DNA of 64,000 nucleotides from Hassallia sp050875635 (GTDB taxonomy: Bacteria > Cyanobacteriota > Cyanobacteriia > Cyanobacteriales > Nostocaceae). How positions within the stretch are numbered: position 1 is the stretch's first letter; the number at the start of each line of letters is the position of its first letter. The position numbers and the translations under genes were made by a program. Of this stretch, positions 17,227-25,612 are shown piece by piece. The notes under the pieces are model-generated. The model saw only the letters and a list, made by a program, of their open reading frames with translations. It had not been told where the DNA came from and did not search any database. The stretch covers positions 1-64,000 of the forward strand of contig NZ_JBPAOH010000005.1 in the NCBI RefSeq assembly GCF_050875635.1. The letters are read 5' to 3'.

Positions 17227-17319
17227 ATGAAAATTTTCTTTTGGGTAACTTTATCTCTTGTGGCAGTGGGGGCAATTATGCTGTTTCTACAACCAGCTAT
17301 TGACTTTCACGCAAATTAA
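17227..17319 (+). CDS. predicted 30-aa single-span membrane peptide
   Basis: ATG at 17227, 30 aa, nearly all hydrophobic: one transmembrane segment from FFWVTLSLVAVGAIMLFL, then a short polar tail with two histidine/aspartate residues. GTAAAGGTAG just upstream could be its ribosome site. It lies 13 bases behind the stress protein gene. Not recognised as a known photosynthetic small subunit. Coding is inferred from hydrophobicity and spacing only. Confidence 0.5.
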   Translation: MKIFFWVTLSLVAVGAIMLFLQPAIDFHAN

Positions 17320-17409
17320 TTTAAATTTGCAGCGTTGTACGTTCGTTACGCAATAATTAGGCAAAGTCACATTTGCCCAACTATTCCCATAAGCAGGTGT
17401 AGATAAACT

Positions 17410-17910
17410 ATGAATTATCTTGTTGCGGTCTTGTCAGACCGAATCCAAGCAGAAGAGGCTTACACTGCCCTTGAGAAAGAAGGTGTACCAACTGAGCAAG
17501 TTGACATTCTCGGAAATGGCTACAAAAGTGCTGATGAATATGGACTGATCGATCCTAATCAGCAAGCTCGCAAAGGCGCAACTAGACAGGCTTACTGGCT
17601 AATTCCCTTTGGCTTCGTAGCAGGTTACGCCTTCAATTTCCTCACAGGCATCGAAATCTTGCCAATTGGCGGTTTGGGTAATCATCTCATCGGGGGTCTG
17701 CTGGGAGCTGCTTCTGGTGCGCTGGGTGCTTTTCTAGTCGGTGGTGGCGTTGGTTTGACAGTTGGCAGTGGCGATGCTTTGCCTTATCGGAATCGCTTGA
17801 ATGAGGGCAAATATCTAATTGTAGTCAAGGGTAAGGAAGAACTAACTCGTCAGGCAACTCGTGTGTTGCGCTCATTTGAGCCTGAGAATATTCAAGGTTA
17901 TGCAGAATAG
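17410..17910 (+). CDS. glycine-zipper membrane protein of a cyanobacterial stress-protein-like family
   Basis: 166 aa. The N-terminal soluble part (residues 1-55) with YLVAVLSDRIQAEEAYTAL and VDILGNGY resembles the ferredoxin-fold part of general stress protein 17M-type proteins. Two hydrophobic spans follow (about 60-80 and 88-120, the second very Gly/Ala-rich: GGLLGAASGALGAFLVGGG). The C-terminus KYLIVVKGKEELTRQATRVL repeats the soluble fold pattern. Probably an inner-membrane protein with both ends in the cytoplasm. Exact function unknown. Start chosen at ATG 17410, nine bases after AGGTGTAG. Confidence 0.6.
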   Translation: MNYLVAVLSDRIQAEEAYTALEKEGVPTEQVDILGNGYKSADEYGLIDPNQQARKGATRQAYWLIPFGFVAGYAFNFLTGIEILPIGGLGNHLIGGLLGAASGALGAFLVGGGVGLTVGSGDALPYRNRLNEGKYLIVVKGKEELTRQATRVLRSFEPENIQGYAE

Positions 17911-18078
17911 AATCCCCACCCGCCTGATTTTGACTTAGGTAAAACTTGCCCCAAGCCCCTAAAAGTATGGGTTTTGGAGCGATGATTATGCAGGAAATTT
18001 TTGCATCATTCAAGCCCAAATAGCATTCCCAGGCTTGAGCCTGGGAAAGAGATAATTATGCCAAGGGGTGAGAAACGG

Positions 18079-18708
18079 TTATTCCCTCCAATCAAGAGGT
18101 GGCTCGATTAAGGTTTCATCTGACTTGCCAGCGCGGACACCTGGCTTGTCAACAATCTTGACAGTGCTTGCTTGGGGACCTTCTATACCCTGACTCAAGA
18201 AAAAATGGACACCCGTGCCAATTTCTAAGCGGTCAAAGTCGTCATTTAGTACGCTATTGCGGTGGAAGTAGATTTCCTGACCATCTAAGCCTTTGAGGAA
18301 GCCATAGCCCCCATCGCGAAAAAGCTTGGTGACAAGCGCTGTTGTCTCCACTGCGTTGTCGTGGTTCTGACCCTTATCATGTTCATTTTGGCGCTGGGTG
18401 AGTTTTCTCAACTGCTGAGTAGCGGCATTAAAGGCATCTCGGATCACCGCATCCACTGGCGCATACTGGTTAGTATCACTGGGATTGCTTTCTGCCACGA
18501 GTTCGTGACCGGGCGGCACGGTGAGATCAATTCGCACTCGGTAAGGAGAACCACTGCGCGGGCGATCGTTAATTTTTTCGATCGCTATGTGGCAGCTACT
18601 AATGTAATTGCAAAATTGCTCCAGCTTGGCAATCTTTTCCTCAACTAAGGTATCAAGTGCATTAGTTTTGTCAACGTTGCGATAGGTAATTTCTGGTGGA
18701 ACTTTCAT
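18079..18708 (-). CDS. S30AE (HPF/RaiA-like) and cold-shock domain fusion protein
   Basis: 209 aa. Residues 1-110 match ribosome hibernation factor S30AE: ITYRNVDKTNALDTLVEEKI, then YRVRIDLTVPPGHEL and AFNAATQQLRKL. Residues about 125-185 match a cold-shock/OB domain: LVTKLFRDGGYGFLKGLDGQ with the RNP-type GYGFLKG, then IYFHRNSVL. Such fusions exist in proteobacteria and cyanobacteria; the expected role is stress-time ribosome or RNA binding. A heptamer array lies upstream. Confidence 0.85.
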   Translation of the reverse strand: MKVPPEITYRNVDKTNALDTLVEEKIAKLEQFCNYISSCHIAIEKINDRPRSGSPYRVRIDLTVPPGHELVAESNPSDTNQYAPVDAVIRDAFNAATQQLRKLTQRQNEHDKGQNHDNAVETTALVTKLFRDGGYGFLKGLDGQEIYFHRNSVLNDDFDRLEIGTGVHFFLSQGIEGPQASTVKIVDKPGVRAGKSDETLIEPPLDWRE

Positions 18709-18795
18709 ATTTTTGTTTGATTAAGTAAAACGTAGAACGTAGAAGCCAGAAAACAAGACGGGAGAAAGAGAAGAATTTTTATCGTCGCTTCGCTC

Positions 18796-18968
18796 TTGGG
18801 TGTGGGGTGCGGGGTGTGGGGTGTGGGGAAAGACTTGTTTTTGTACATCCCGACGAATTGTGCAACCGGGTTTAAAACCCCACCGTCTTTTACGGTGTCA
18901 ACAAGCAGGTTCGGTGCTACACCGATCCAATTGCACCCTACACCCCACACCCTACACCCTACACCCTG
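18796..18968. repeat. head-to-head GTGGGGT / ACACCCT heptamer arrays
   Basis: A G-rich array (18796-18829, units like TGTGGGG) and its reverse complement (18932-18968, units CACCCTA) flank about 100 bases of unique sequence. The arms could pair. No gene lies in the interval. Confidence 0.75.
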
Positions 18969-19018
18969 TTTGCTTTATGCACTTTGCATTCCTTGCAGTT
19001 GATGACGGCTATCAAGAA

Positions 19019-19669
19019 CTAAAGCTTTGAAGTTCTAAAACTTTGATTGAGCAGGTCGCGGACTTCTTGATCGGTTGTTTGCGGAAATTTTTCATACCAA
19101 AGACCAACACAGTAGAAAGGGCTGGGTGTGTCGGCGCAGATGATTTCGTCTATGAGAGATTTAATCTCTTGGTAAGTTTGCGGTGATGAAACCGGCACGG
19201 CAACAACGATTTTTTCAGGTTGTTGTTTGTGCAATGCGGCGATCGCTGCCCGCATAGTTGCACCCGTCGCTAAACCGTCATCAATCAAAATGATAGTACG
19301 TCCAGCGATCGCAAGCTTGGGGCGATCGCCTCGATAAAGAGTTTGGCGACGATTTAGTTCCTGTTGTTCTTTCGCCGTTACTTTCTCAATTGCTTCGGTG
19401 GCTATTTTTTCCTGACGGATAATATCTTCTAAGAGTATTCTCACATTCCCAGAAGCGATCGCTCCCATCGCCAATTCTTTTTGACCGGGGACACCCAATT
19501 TGCGAACTACAAAAACATCCAAAGGAGCATTTAGCGCTTTCGCAACTTCAAAAGCGACGGGTACACCTCCTCTTGGTAGTGCCAACACCAAAACATCGGC
19601 ACGATTAGCATAAGCTGCTAACTTCACTGCCAACACTTGACCCGCCAACCTTCGGTCTTTAAATAACAT
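19019..19669 (-). CDS. phosphoribosyltransferase-domain protein
   Basis: 216 aa, type I PRT fold. The PRPP loop is IILIDDGLATGATMRAAI (about residues 125-142). The N-terminal ALPRGGVPVAFEVAKAL and FVVRKLGVPGQKELAMGAI are typical of the predicted phosphoribosyltransferase family often associated with stress genes or with dienelactone-hydrolase fusions. Substrate unknown; it is not a clear match to a specific salvage enzyme. No operon partner; glycosyltransferase upstream on the same strand is 356 bases away. Confidence 0.8.
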   Translation of the reverse strand: MLFKDRRLAGQVLAVKLAAYANRADVLVLALPRGGVPVAFEVAKALNAPLDVFVVRKLGVPGQKELAMGAIASGNVRILLEDIIRQEKIATEAIEKVTAKEQQELNRRQTLYRGDRPKLAIAGRTIILIDDGLATGATMRAAIAALHKQQPEKIVVAVPVSSPQTYQEIKSLIDEIICADTPSPFYCVGLWYEKFPQTTDQEVRDLLNQSFRTSKL

Positions 19670-20025
19670 AACTAAACTGCTGATAGTCTTGCCAAAAACA
19701 AGTTTTTAGACTTATCGATTATAGAAAGCGAAAAAATCCCTTACCTCTGACTTTTGGGGCGACATTGCCGATATAGCAATCTACCTAAAGAATGAAATGA
19801 CGCGATCGCTTTCCAGATTGAGCAAATTTTTTAGAGAAAATTCATTGTTCTTGGAAATCCGACAAAGCAAGAGGCTAAAGTCTTGTAGGGGCAATTCATG
19901 AATTGCCCCTACGTAAATTCAATAGTCTTAATATAGATGAAGATGTAGCGATCGCCAAAAATATCACCTGATGCCTAGATGAAGATATGGCGATCGCCTG
20001 ACACTACATAAAACCCGATAAAAGG
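19670..20025. other. intergenic region with a perfect palindrome
   Basis: 356 bases, no gene seen. Contains the 28-bp palindrome at 19885-19912 and two similar GATGAAGATRT..GCGATCGCC segments (19938 and 19979). Confidence 0.4.
19885..19912. repeat. 28-bp perfect palindrome
   Basis: GTAGGGGCAATTCA followed directly by its reverse complement. The stem has no loop, and the outer GTAGGGGC ends are shared with 34453-34481. No T-run follows, so a terminator role is uncertain. Confidence 0.85.
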
Positions 20026-21114
20026 CTAAATCCCGCTTTTGGCTAAAGTTACCGCATTGCGGAAATGACCATTGCGCTGAGAAAATTTATCCGCCAGAAG
20101 TTGTCGATAAACAGCTTCATAGCCATCGGTCATTGCTTGCAAGCTAAAACGCTTCGAGACGTACTCCCGACAAGCACGCCGGTCTAATTCTGCCACCCGA
20201 TCAATCGCACTGACGAATTCTTCGATGTTGTCGCACAAGAAACCGGTTTTTCCGTGGTCAATTACTTCTTTTGTAGACCCTAGTTTCATTGCGATAACTG
20301 GCGTCCCTGCTGCCATTGATTCTACCATCACCAACCCAAATGGTTCTCGCCAGGTAATGGGGAATAACGTTGCTACAGCATTACCCATTAAAGCATTTTT
20401 CTGCTCATGGTTTGCTTCGCCCAAATATTCAATTTGCTTACCGTCGATGTGCGGTTTGACTTCCTTTTCATAGTATTCCACATCAACAACATCCACCTTA
20501 CCAGCCATTTTCAAACGCCAGCCAGCTTTTTTCGCAACTTCTATTGCCAAGTGCGCTCCTTTTTCTGGCGATATCCGACCCAAAAACGCTAAGTAAGGCT
20601 CATCCTCAGGTTGAGCGTAAAACTTATAACTGCTAACATCAATTCCGTTGTAAACAGTCGCTACACAGTTCAGTTCTAATCTCGGTTCTCGTTGTGCATC
20701 AGAAATACTGATGTATGGTTGTTGTTTAGCGTGTTTAAACATTTTTTCGTTGTCAGGTGTAAAAATACCATGCAACGTATGAACCGTTGGAGTTTTTACC
20801 AACTTAGCGTAAGGCAATGTCCCAAAGCCCATGTGCGAGTGAATAATATCAAAATCTTCAGCCCGCTCATATACCGAACTTAAATGCATCAAGTCGTAGA
20901 CACCGTACTCCTTGATAGTCGGATCGAGTCGTAAAGCACGCGGATGAACTGATTCTAGCTTTGCCAAACTGATAGAATCACCCGATGCAAATAGCGTTAC
21001 TTCATGTCCCCGTCGGACTAATTCATCAGTCAGTAACCCTACTACTAACTCGATACCGCCGTAAGCAGGGGGTGGTACTCTTTCCCATAGTGGGGCTACC
21101 TGAGCAATCCGCAT
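20026..21114 (-). CDS. family 4 glycosyltransferase
   Basis: 362-aa GT-B fold enzyme, cytoplasmic or membrane-associated, probably transferring a sugar from a nucleotide donor. N-terminal acceptor domain: PPAYGGIELVVGLLTDELVRRG, split as GGIE after PPAY. C-terminal donor domain: FLGRISPEKGAHLAIEVAKK and the GT4 signature EPFGLVMVESMAAGTPVIA with the two conserved glutamates. The product could be a glycan, glycolipid or polysaccharide; neighbours do not decide. No export or polymer genes are adjacent. Confidence 0.85.
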   Translation of the reverse strand: MRIAQVAPLWERVPPPAYGGIELVVGLLTDELVRRGHEVTLFASGDSISLAKLESVHPRALRLDPTIKEYGVYDLMHLSSVYERAEDFDIIHSHMGFGTLPYAKLVKTPTVHTLHGIFTPDNEKMFKHAKQQPYISISDAQREPRLELNCVATVYNGIDVSSYKFYAQPEDEPYLAFLGRISPEKGAHLAIEVAKKAGWRLKMAGKVDVVDVEYYEKEVKPHIDGKQIEYLGEANHEQKNALMGNAVATLFPITWREPFGLVMVESMAAGTPVIAMKLGSTKEVIDHGKTGFLCDNIEEFVSAIDRVAELDRRACREYVSKRFSLQAMTDGYEAVYRQLLADKFSQRNGHFRNAVTLAKSGI

Positions 21115-21606
21115 TTACAAACCTCCCAATTAATAAGACTTGTATTTAAAACGCTTGCTTTCTTACTCAAAAGTGTTTCCAATTGATGCACCCTGTATAA
21201 GAATTAAGTTTGAAAACAAACTGTTGCAAGACAAGAATTTAATTTAAATTATATGTATATATCTCAATAATTCCTGTCTACCGGAAGGAAGGAAATGACT
21301 ATCTCTTGAGAGAGGAAAGTTTGTCAAAACTCATTCAAAACGATTATTCTCTGTCTTCAGATATATACTATTTAGAGAATTTTATGCTGGTCAAAATGCT
21401 GTGGCGATCGCTAAAATAGTAGTAACAACCAAATACATAATGGTTGCTCAATTAGCGTCTTGAAAGCGCAAATTGAACCAAATTTGAGAAGTAAATTGGG
21501 AATAGCTAATGGAAGCTAGGGAAAATGCCAAGCAATAGCTTATTCCCTAATTTTTACAACGCTATGCCCGTTTAACCCGTAAAAATCGACTTTCAATAAT
21601 TGGCAT
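21115..21606. other. intergenic region, no gene seen
   Basis: 492 AT-rich bases. No open frame with a ribosome site and no RNA gene recognised. Must contain the divergent promoters for the glycosyltransferase and the small peptide at 21607. One HIP1 octamer occurs at about 21404. Confidence 0.4.
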
Positions 21607-21684
21607 ATGAACACAGGAATTTTGTGGTTAGGCGTTGTTTCAGTTCTTATTCTTTACTGGGTTGGAGTTAACCTACTCATGTAA
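21607..21684 (+). CDS. predicted 25-aa membrane peptide with its own terminator
   Basis: ATG at 21607, 25 aa, a single hydrophobic helix (ILWLGVVSVLILYWVGVNLL). A classic intrinsic terminator starts 20 bases after the stop (21704-21736), which supports a separate short transcription unit. It resembles the size and hydropathy of small thylakoid or oxidase subunits but I could not match PetN, PetL, PsbM, PsaM or CydX by sequence. No convincing ribosome site precedes it (TTGGCAT). Confidence 0.5.
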   Translation: MNTGILWLGVVSVLILYWVGVNLLM

Positions 21685-21703
21685 CCAACACAAAAACAAT
21701 ATA

Positions 21704-21736
21704 CTGGGTTTTCTCACATGGAAAACCCAGAATTTT
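21704..21736 (+). terminator. intrinsic terminator
   Basis: CTGGGTTTTC, loop TCACATG, GAAAACCCAG, then AATTTTTG. A 10-bp perfect stem followed by a T-run, placed after the 25-aa peptide frame. Confidence 0.8.
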
Positions 21737-21917
21737 TGATGGAAATCATAGAAAATTAAAATATCAACTACACATTTGCAGCGATCGCGTCTTGGGCGTA
21801 GACAAAGGAGGGGCTTGTCGCAAGACATCGCCGGAAATAAAGAAGATATCATATTGACTATTACTCTGAAAAATGATAAACTAGAATTTGATAAGGAAGA
21901 ACTAGCTTAAAAGAAAC

Positions 21918-22721
21918 GTGAATATATCTTCATCTCAGAAAAAACCGCGTGTCGCATGGCAAGCGGTTTTCTCACTACTGATGTTTGCGGTGATGTATCT
22001 GCCGATTTTGGTACTTGCCTTTTATAGCTTCAACTCGTCGCCTTACAGTGCAACTTGGCAAGGATTCACCCTTAATTGGTATAAGCAACTATTCAGTGAT
22101 GAACGTATATTATTAGCCTTAAAAAACAGCTTAATAGTTGCTTTTAGTGCGGTGAGTATAGCAGCAGTGCTGGGAACCTTGATGGCGGTAGGGATAGCGC
22201 GTTATCGGTTTCCAGGAAAGACATTGTATCGCGGTGTTTCTTATCTACCATTAATTATTCCCGATATTGCGATCGCCGTAGCTACCCTAGTTTTTTTAGC
22301 AGCCTTTGCCATCCCCTTAAGTTTGTGGACAATTGTTGCCGCTCATGTCGTCTTTTGTCTGGCATACGTTGCACTTGTAGTTTCATCGCGACTTACCAAC
22401 ATAGATCCCCACTTAGAAGAAGCCGCACTTGATTTAGGAGCCACACCGATGCAAGCCTTCATCCAAGTATTGCTACCTCAGCTAATGCCTGGAATTATAG
22501 CAGGTTGTTTGCTTGCGTTTGTACTCAGCTTAGATGACTTTCTCATTGCCAGTTTTACCGCCGGTAGTGGTTCCAACACACTGCCAATGGAAATTTTCAG
22601 CCGCATCAGAACTGGAGTCAAGCCAGACATTAACGCTTTGAGCGTCATCTTAATTTTAGTATCTGCGATCGTTGCTTTTATCGCTGAATTAATTCGCGCT
22701 TCCGCAGAGGATAAAGGCTGA
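21918..22721 (+). CDS. potC: PotC-type ABC transporter permease (spermidine/putrescine family)
   Basis: 267 aa, GTG start, six predicted membrane spans. The ABC-permease EAA loop is visible as EEAALDLGATPMQAFIQVLL. Opening AVMYLPILVLAFYSFNSSPY, YLPLIIPDIAIAV and SLDDFLIASF are typical of PotC (class I polyamine importer). Normally PotC works with PotB, ATPase PotA and binding protein PotD. None of these is within the visible flanks (196 bases upstream is repeat debris; downstream is noncoding). The partners must lie elsewhere, or the operon continues from genes lost here. Confidence 0.85.
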   Translation: MNISSSQKKPRVAWQAVFSLLMFAVMYLPILVLAFYSFNSSPYSATWQGFTLNWYKQLFSDERILLALKNSLIVAFSAVSIAAVLGTLMAVGIARYRFPGKTLYRGVSYLPLIIPDIAIAVATLVFLAAFAIPLSLWTIVAAHVVFCLAYVALVVSSRLTNIDPHLEEAALDLGATPMQAFIQVLLPQLMPGIIAGCLLAFVLSLDDFLIASFTAGSGSNTLPMEIFSRIRTGVKPDINALSVILILVSAIVAFIAELIRASAEDKG

Positions 22722-23111
22722 TAATATCAAATATTAGTTATTTTTTAAGTATTATATAATACTTTCACCCACATCCTCTAAGAAACAATAAATTATAAAG
22801 TTTTCAACAAGACTAGAAGTGAATCTGTAAACTTTTCCGAAATGTATTGCCAATTATAGTCAGTAAACTCACTAAATTTTTTGCTTCAGTCACACCCCCA
22901 TCGTCCCATCATCGGCTATTCCACGCGTTTGTGATGTGTGAGGAGTGGGAAATTTTGGTATGTATGAATCTATTTGTTATATCTAGTAATTGCACGCAAT
23001 TCATGCTTAAATTTAAAGTCATTAAAGCTTAAGTGATTACACCGCCGGGATTATACGGCGTAAAGGTAACAAAACTTATGCTGCATCAAACTTAAGAGAG
23101 GAATTTTCACC
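22722..23111. other. intergenic region, no gene seen
   Basis: 390 bases. Only a small hairpin, ACCGCCGGGATTATACGGCG (about 23040-23059), is visible. AGAGAGGAA at 23093 precedes the haemoglobin-like gene. No RNA gene recognised. Confidence 0.4.
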
Positions 23112-23662
23112 ATGAAAATACCAAGCCTGTTTACAAAGGCTTTCTGGTTGACATTGGTTTGTATCAGTGTCGTGGTTGTGACTATTTTCAGATTAACCCC
23201 TAGTTTGGCTGTTTCCACGACCACAACGCCAACAGCACAACTATCAACAACTCCAGTAATCATAGCCCAGTCTGATTCAGATTCAGGACGAAGGTCTCTC
23301 TATCAAAGGCTGGGAGGCTCTACAACGCGATCGCAGCCGTCATTGACGATACCCTACAATACGTAACCACTGACCCTGTGATTGGTATATACTTTCTTGG
23401 CTTGAGCACCAACTCAGAACAGCGGCTACGTCAGTTGTTGATAGATCAATTCTGCCAAGCGGCAGGTGGTCCCTGTATTTATACAGGACGACCTATGAAG
23501 CTTTCCCATAGTGGAATTGGTGATGGTCTGACGAACAGTGAATTTGATGCTTTTAAAAATGGTGTAGCGCAAGCCCTTGATGAAAACGGGGTGAGACAAA
23601 GACCGAAAAACGATGTGCTGGCATTTGTCGAGAGTCTCAGAGGCGAAATTGTCGAAAGGTAA
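23112..23662 (+). pseudogene. exported group I truncated haemoglobin, single-base frameshift
   Basis: The first frame (23112-23366) gives a signal-peptide-like N-terminus (hydrophobic LTLVCISVVVVTIFRL) and then SLYQRLGG, the start of a truncated haemoglobin. The second frame resumes as LYNAIAAVIDDTLQ and continues with GPCIYTGRPMKLSHSGIG to the stop at 23662. The proximal F8 His is in LSHSG. One base, probably a C in GGC(C)TC near 23313-23316, is missing. With that base the protein would be about 180 aa. Truncated haemoglobins bind O2 or NO; an exported form is unusual. Sequencing error cannot be excluded. Confidence 0.8.
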
Positions 23663-23682
23663 TAAACGGGGCATGACGTTCG

Positions 23683-23710
23683 TAGAGACGTTCCGGACCG
23701 AACGTCTCTA
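23683..23710. repeat. TAGAGACGTTC palindrome after the haemoglobin gene
   Basis: Arms TAGAGACGTTC (23683-23693) and GAACGTCTCTA (23700-23710) with a 6-base loop. Same family as 42355-42383. It sits 21 bases past the haemoglobin stop and 33 bases before the purU stop, between convergent genes, so it may serve both as a terminator. Confidence 0.8.
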
Positions 23711-23742
23711 TAATAAATTGTTGGGTGCGGCGGCAATTCAAA

Positions 23743-24597
23743 TCACTCAAAAACCACAGTCCGATTTCCATAGACCAAAACGCGATTTTGTAAGTGTAAA
23801 CGCACTGCCCTTGCTAATACAACTCGCTCCAAATCCTTACCTTTTCTAATTAAATCTTCAACTTCATCGCGGTGACTCACCCGCACCACATCTTGCTCAA
23901 TAATTGGACCAGCATCTAAATCAGGAGTAGCATAATGAGCCGTTGCACCAATAATTTTTACACCACGTTCAAAAGCTCTATGATACGGATTTGCGCCGAC
24001 AAAAGCTGGTAAAAATGAGTGGTGAATATTAATAGTTTGGGGAAATTTAGCAAGAAAATCTGCACTGACAACTTGCATATATTTAGCCAATACAACCAAA
24101 TCAATTTTATATTGGTGTAGTAATTCTAGTTGTTTAGCTTCCTGTTCTGATTTGTTATCTTTAGTAATGGGAATGTGGTGATAATCGATATTAAATTTTT
24201 CTGCCACCAGCTTTAAATCGGGATGGTTGCTGATAATTAGCGAAATTTCCGATGTCAGTTCTTTGGCACGTTGTCGCCAAATCAAGTCAAATAGACAATG
24301 GTCTTGCTTGCTTACCCAAATGGCAATGCGCGGGATAGTATCAGAAAAATGCAGCTCCCACTTTGCGCTTAAAGGTTGGGCGATCGCCTTAAATGCTGGT
24401 GCAATGAATTCTCGCGGCAAATTAAATCCATCCAACTGCCATTCAATCCGGGTGAGAAATAAACCAGCCGCAAAGTCTGTATGCTGGTCTGCGTGGATGA
24501 TATTCCCACCATTAGCATAGATAAAGTTGGCAATTTTCGCTACAAGTCCCCGTCGATCGGGGCAGGAAATTAACAATGTTGCTGTCGGACTTGTCAT
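23743..24597 (-). CDS. purU: formyltetrahydrofolate deformylase
   Basis: 284 aa. Hydrolyses 10-formyl-tetrahydrofolate to formate and tetrahydrofolate, balancing one-carbon pools. The N-terminal ACT domain (about 1-80) starts TATLLISCPDRRGLVAKIANF. The formyltransferase domain carries VVLAKYMQVVSADFL, INIHHSFLPAFVGANPYHRA, then IIGATAHYATPDLDAGPII with the conserved His and Asp. Full length. It is convergent with the haemoglobin gene, and has an isolated promoter in the AT-rich region beyond 24598. Confidence 0.92.
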   Translation of the reverse strand: MTSPTATLLISCPDRRGLVAKIANFIYANGGNIIHADQHTDFAAGLFLTRIEWQLDGFNLPREFIAPAFKAIAQPLSAKWELHFSDTIPRIAIWVSKQDHCLFDLIWRQRAKELTSEISLIISNHPDLKLVAEKFNIDYHHIPITKDNKSEQEAKQLELLHQYKIDLVVLAKYMQVVSADFLAKFPQTINIHHSFLPAFVGANPYHRAFERGVKIIGATAHYATPDLDAGPIIEQDVVRVSHRDEVEDLIRKGKDLERVVLARAVRLHLQNRVLVYGNRTVVFE

Positions 24598-25163
24598 AAT
24601 AATATAGAGAGACTAGCTTCGGAACACAGATAACCTTTAAGTAAAATTACCATGAGCAAAGTAATTTTATACAGCTATTGCCTGAGCGAATTCATTTTAA
24701 TCTGATTTAAAGCATTGTCGGAAAAGAATTAAATTATGTTTATTTAATTTAATTTTTATTTGATTTTTCCAAAAATATTACTTAAATAAACTTTAGACAA
24801 GGTAATCTTTGGGGAAATAATAACTCTTTTTTCGGAGAAAATTCTAGATAAAAATACTATTATGGTGTGCTTTCTTTACCTCGTACTGTGCCTTTTCATT
24901 TGAACGCGCAAGCCTGTTTAACTTTTTCTTTTATATACTTTTCACCTATGTACATCAGTGTACACAAAAACAAAGAGGAGAAAAATTCGACATGATTTTA
25001 GGTAGTATAAAATATAGTTTAATATAGTTTAATATTGCGAGCAAGAAACCGTGATAATTTTCGGACTTACGCACTTGACAAATAGACACTTACGTGCATT
25101 ATGGGCACTACACTCAGTCTTCTTGGTTGAACTGACCAGAAGAAAAAGGAAACTCCGATACAA
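24598..25163. other. long AT-rich intergenic region
   Basis: 566 bases, no gene seen except a 12-codon frame (24992-25027) behind a good AGAGGAG site, which I do not call. It contains an NtcA-like dyad (24949-24964) just 3' of a TATACT hexamer (24934-24939). Confidence 0.45.
24949..24964. promoter_or_regulatory. candidate NtcA-type site, GTA-N8-TAC
   Basis: TGTACATCAGTGTACA contains GTA-N8-TAC, the consensus of the nitrogen regulator NtcA, with extra symmetric flanking T/A. A TATACT hexamer lies upstream at 24934-24939. If that is the -10 box, the site overlaps the transcription start, which would fit repression rather than activation. An 8-base dyad is expected about once in a window this size by chance. 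Confidence 0.35.
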
Positions 25164-25469
25164 ATGGTTCATTTACTAGTAACTTATGGAAGCAACATGC
25201 TGCACACACTTTTTATTTATTTGACAATTATTATTTACCTGGTGATGGCTTACTGTTTCTTTGCAGAATGGCTGCATTTTTTTTTACAAGATGAACAAAT
25301 GAATTTAGAGCAGCGCTTATTTTCTGGTGTAATTTTGGTAATAGCTAGTATTTTATGGATAATAGTAGTGCCATTTGCTTATTTGGAACTATTAAAGTTT
25401 CATAAAAAACACAAAGAAGTTATTGATTTACTAATTAACCAGTCAAACGCCAAACTTTATGATGATTGA
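25164..25469 (+). CDS. hypothetical two-span membrane protein
   Basis: 101 aa. Two predicted membrane helices (about residues 13-33, TLFIYLTIIIYLVMAYCFF, and 49-72, LFSGVILVIASILWIIVVPFA), short loop with an acidic QDEQMN stretch, and a polar C-terminus. A second ATG at 25197 is possible. No known domain recognised. The only regulatory hint is the NtcA-like dyad 200 bases upstream. Confidence 0.6.
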   Translation: MVHLLVTYGSNMLHTLFIYLTIIIYLVMAYCFFAEWLHFFLQDEQMNLEQRLFSGVILVIASILWIIVVPFAYLELLKFHKKHKEVIDLLINQSNAKLYDD

Positions 25470-25612
25470 TGATTGACATCAAAGTTATTAATTGCTGGAA
25501 GGCGGAATTTTAACATTTATTTTTTATTTAACTCTTGTCTATTTGATTAATAGATTAGTGAAAGAAAGCTCCTGCAATTTATGGGGTTTCCCTTTCAAGA
25601 ACTCTTTTTCAT

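Noticed and set aside
21790..21904. Possible remnant frame upstream of potC (LTITLKNDKLEFDKEEL)
   Set aside because: It lacks a start and runs out of a dispersed repeat (GGCGTAGAC...CAAGACATCGCC). Not enough evidence for a gene.
24949..24964. LexA box reading of the TGTACA dyad
   Set aside because: The spacing between the two GTAC halves is six bases, whereas the cyanobacterial LexA box needs four. The NtcA form fits better.
24992..25027. 12-codon frame behind a good AGAGGAG site
   Set aside because: Too short (11 aa) and no sign of conservation or a known leader peptide. Noted only within the intergenic entry.
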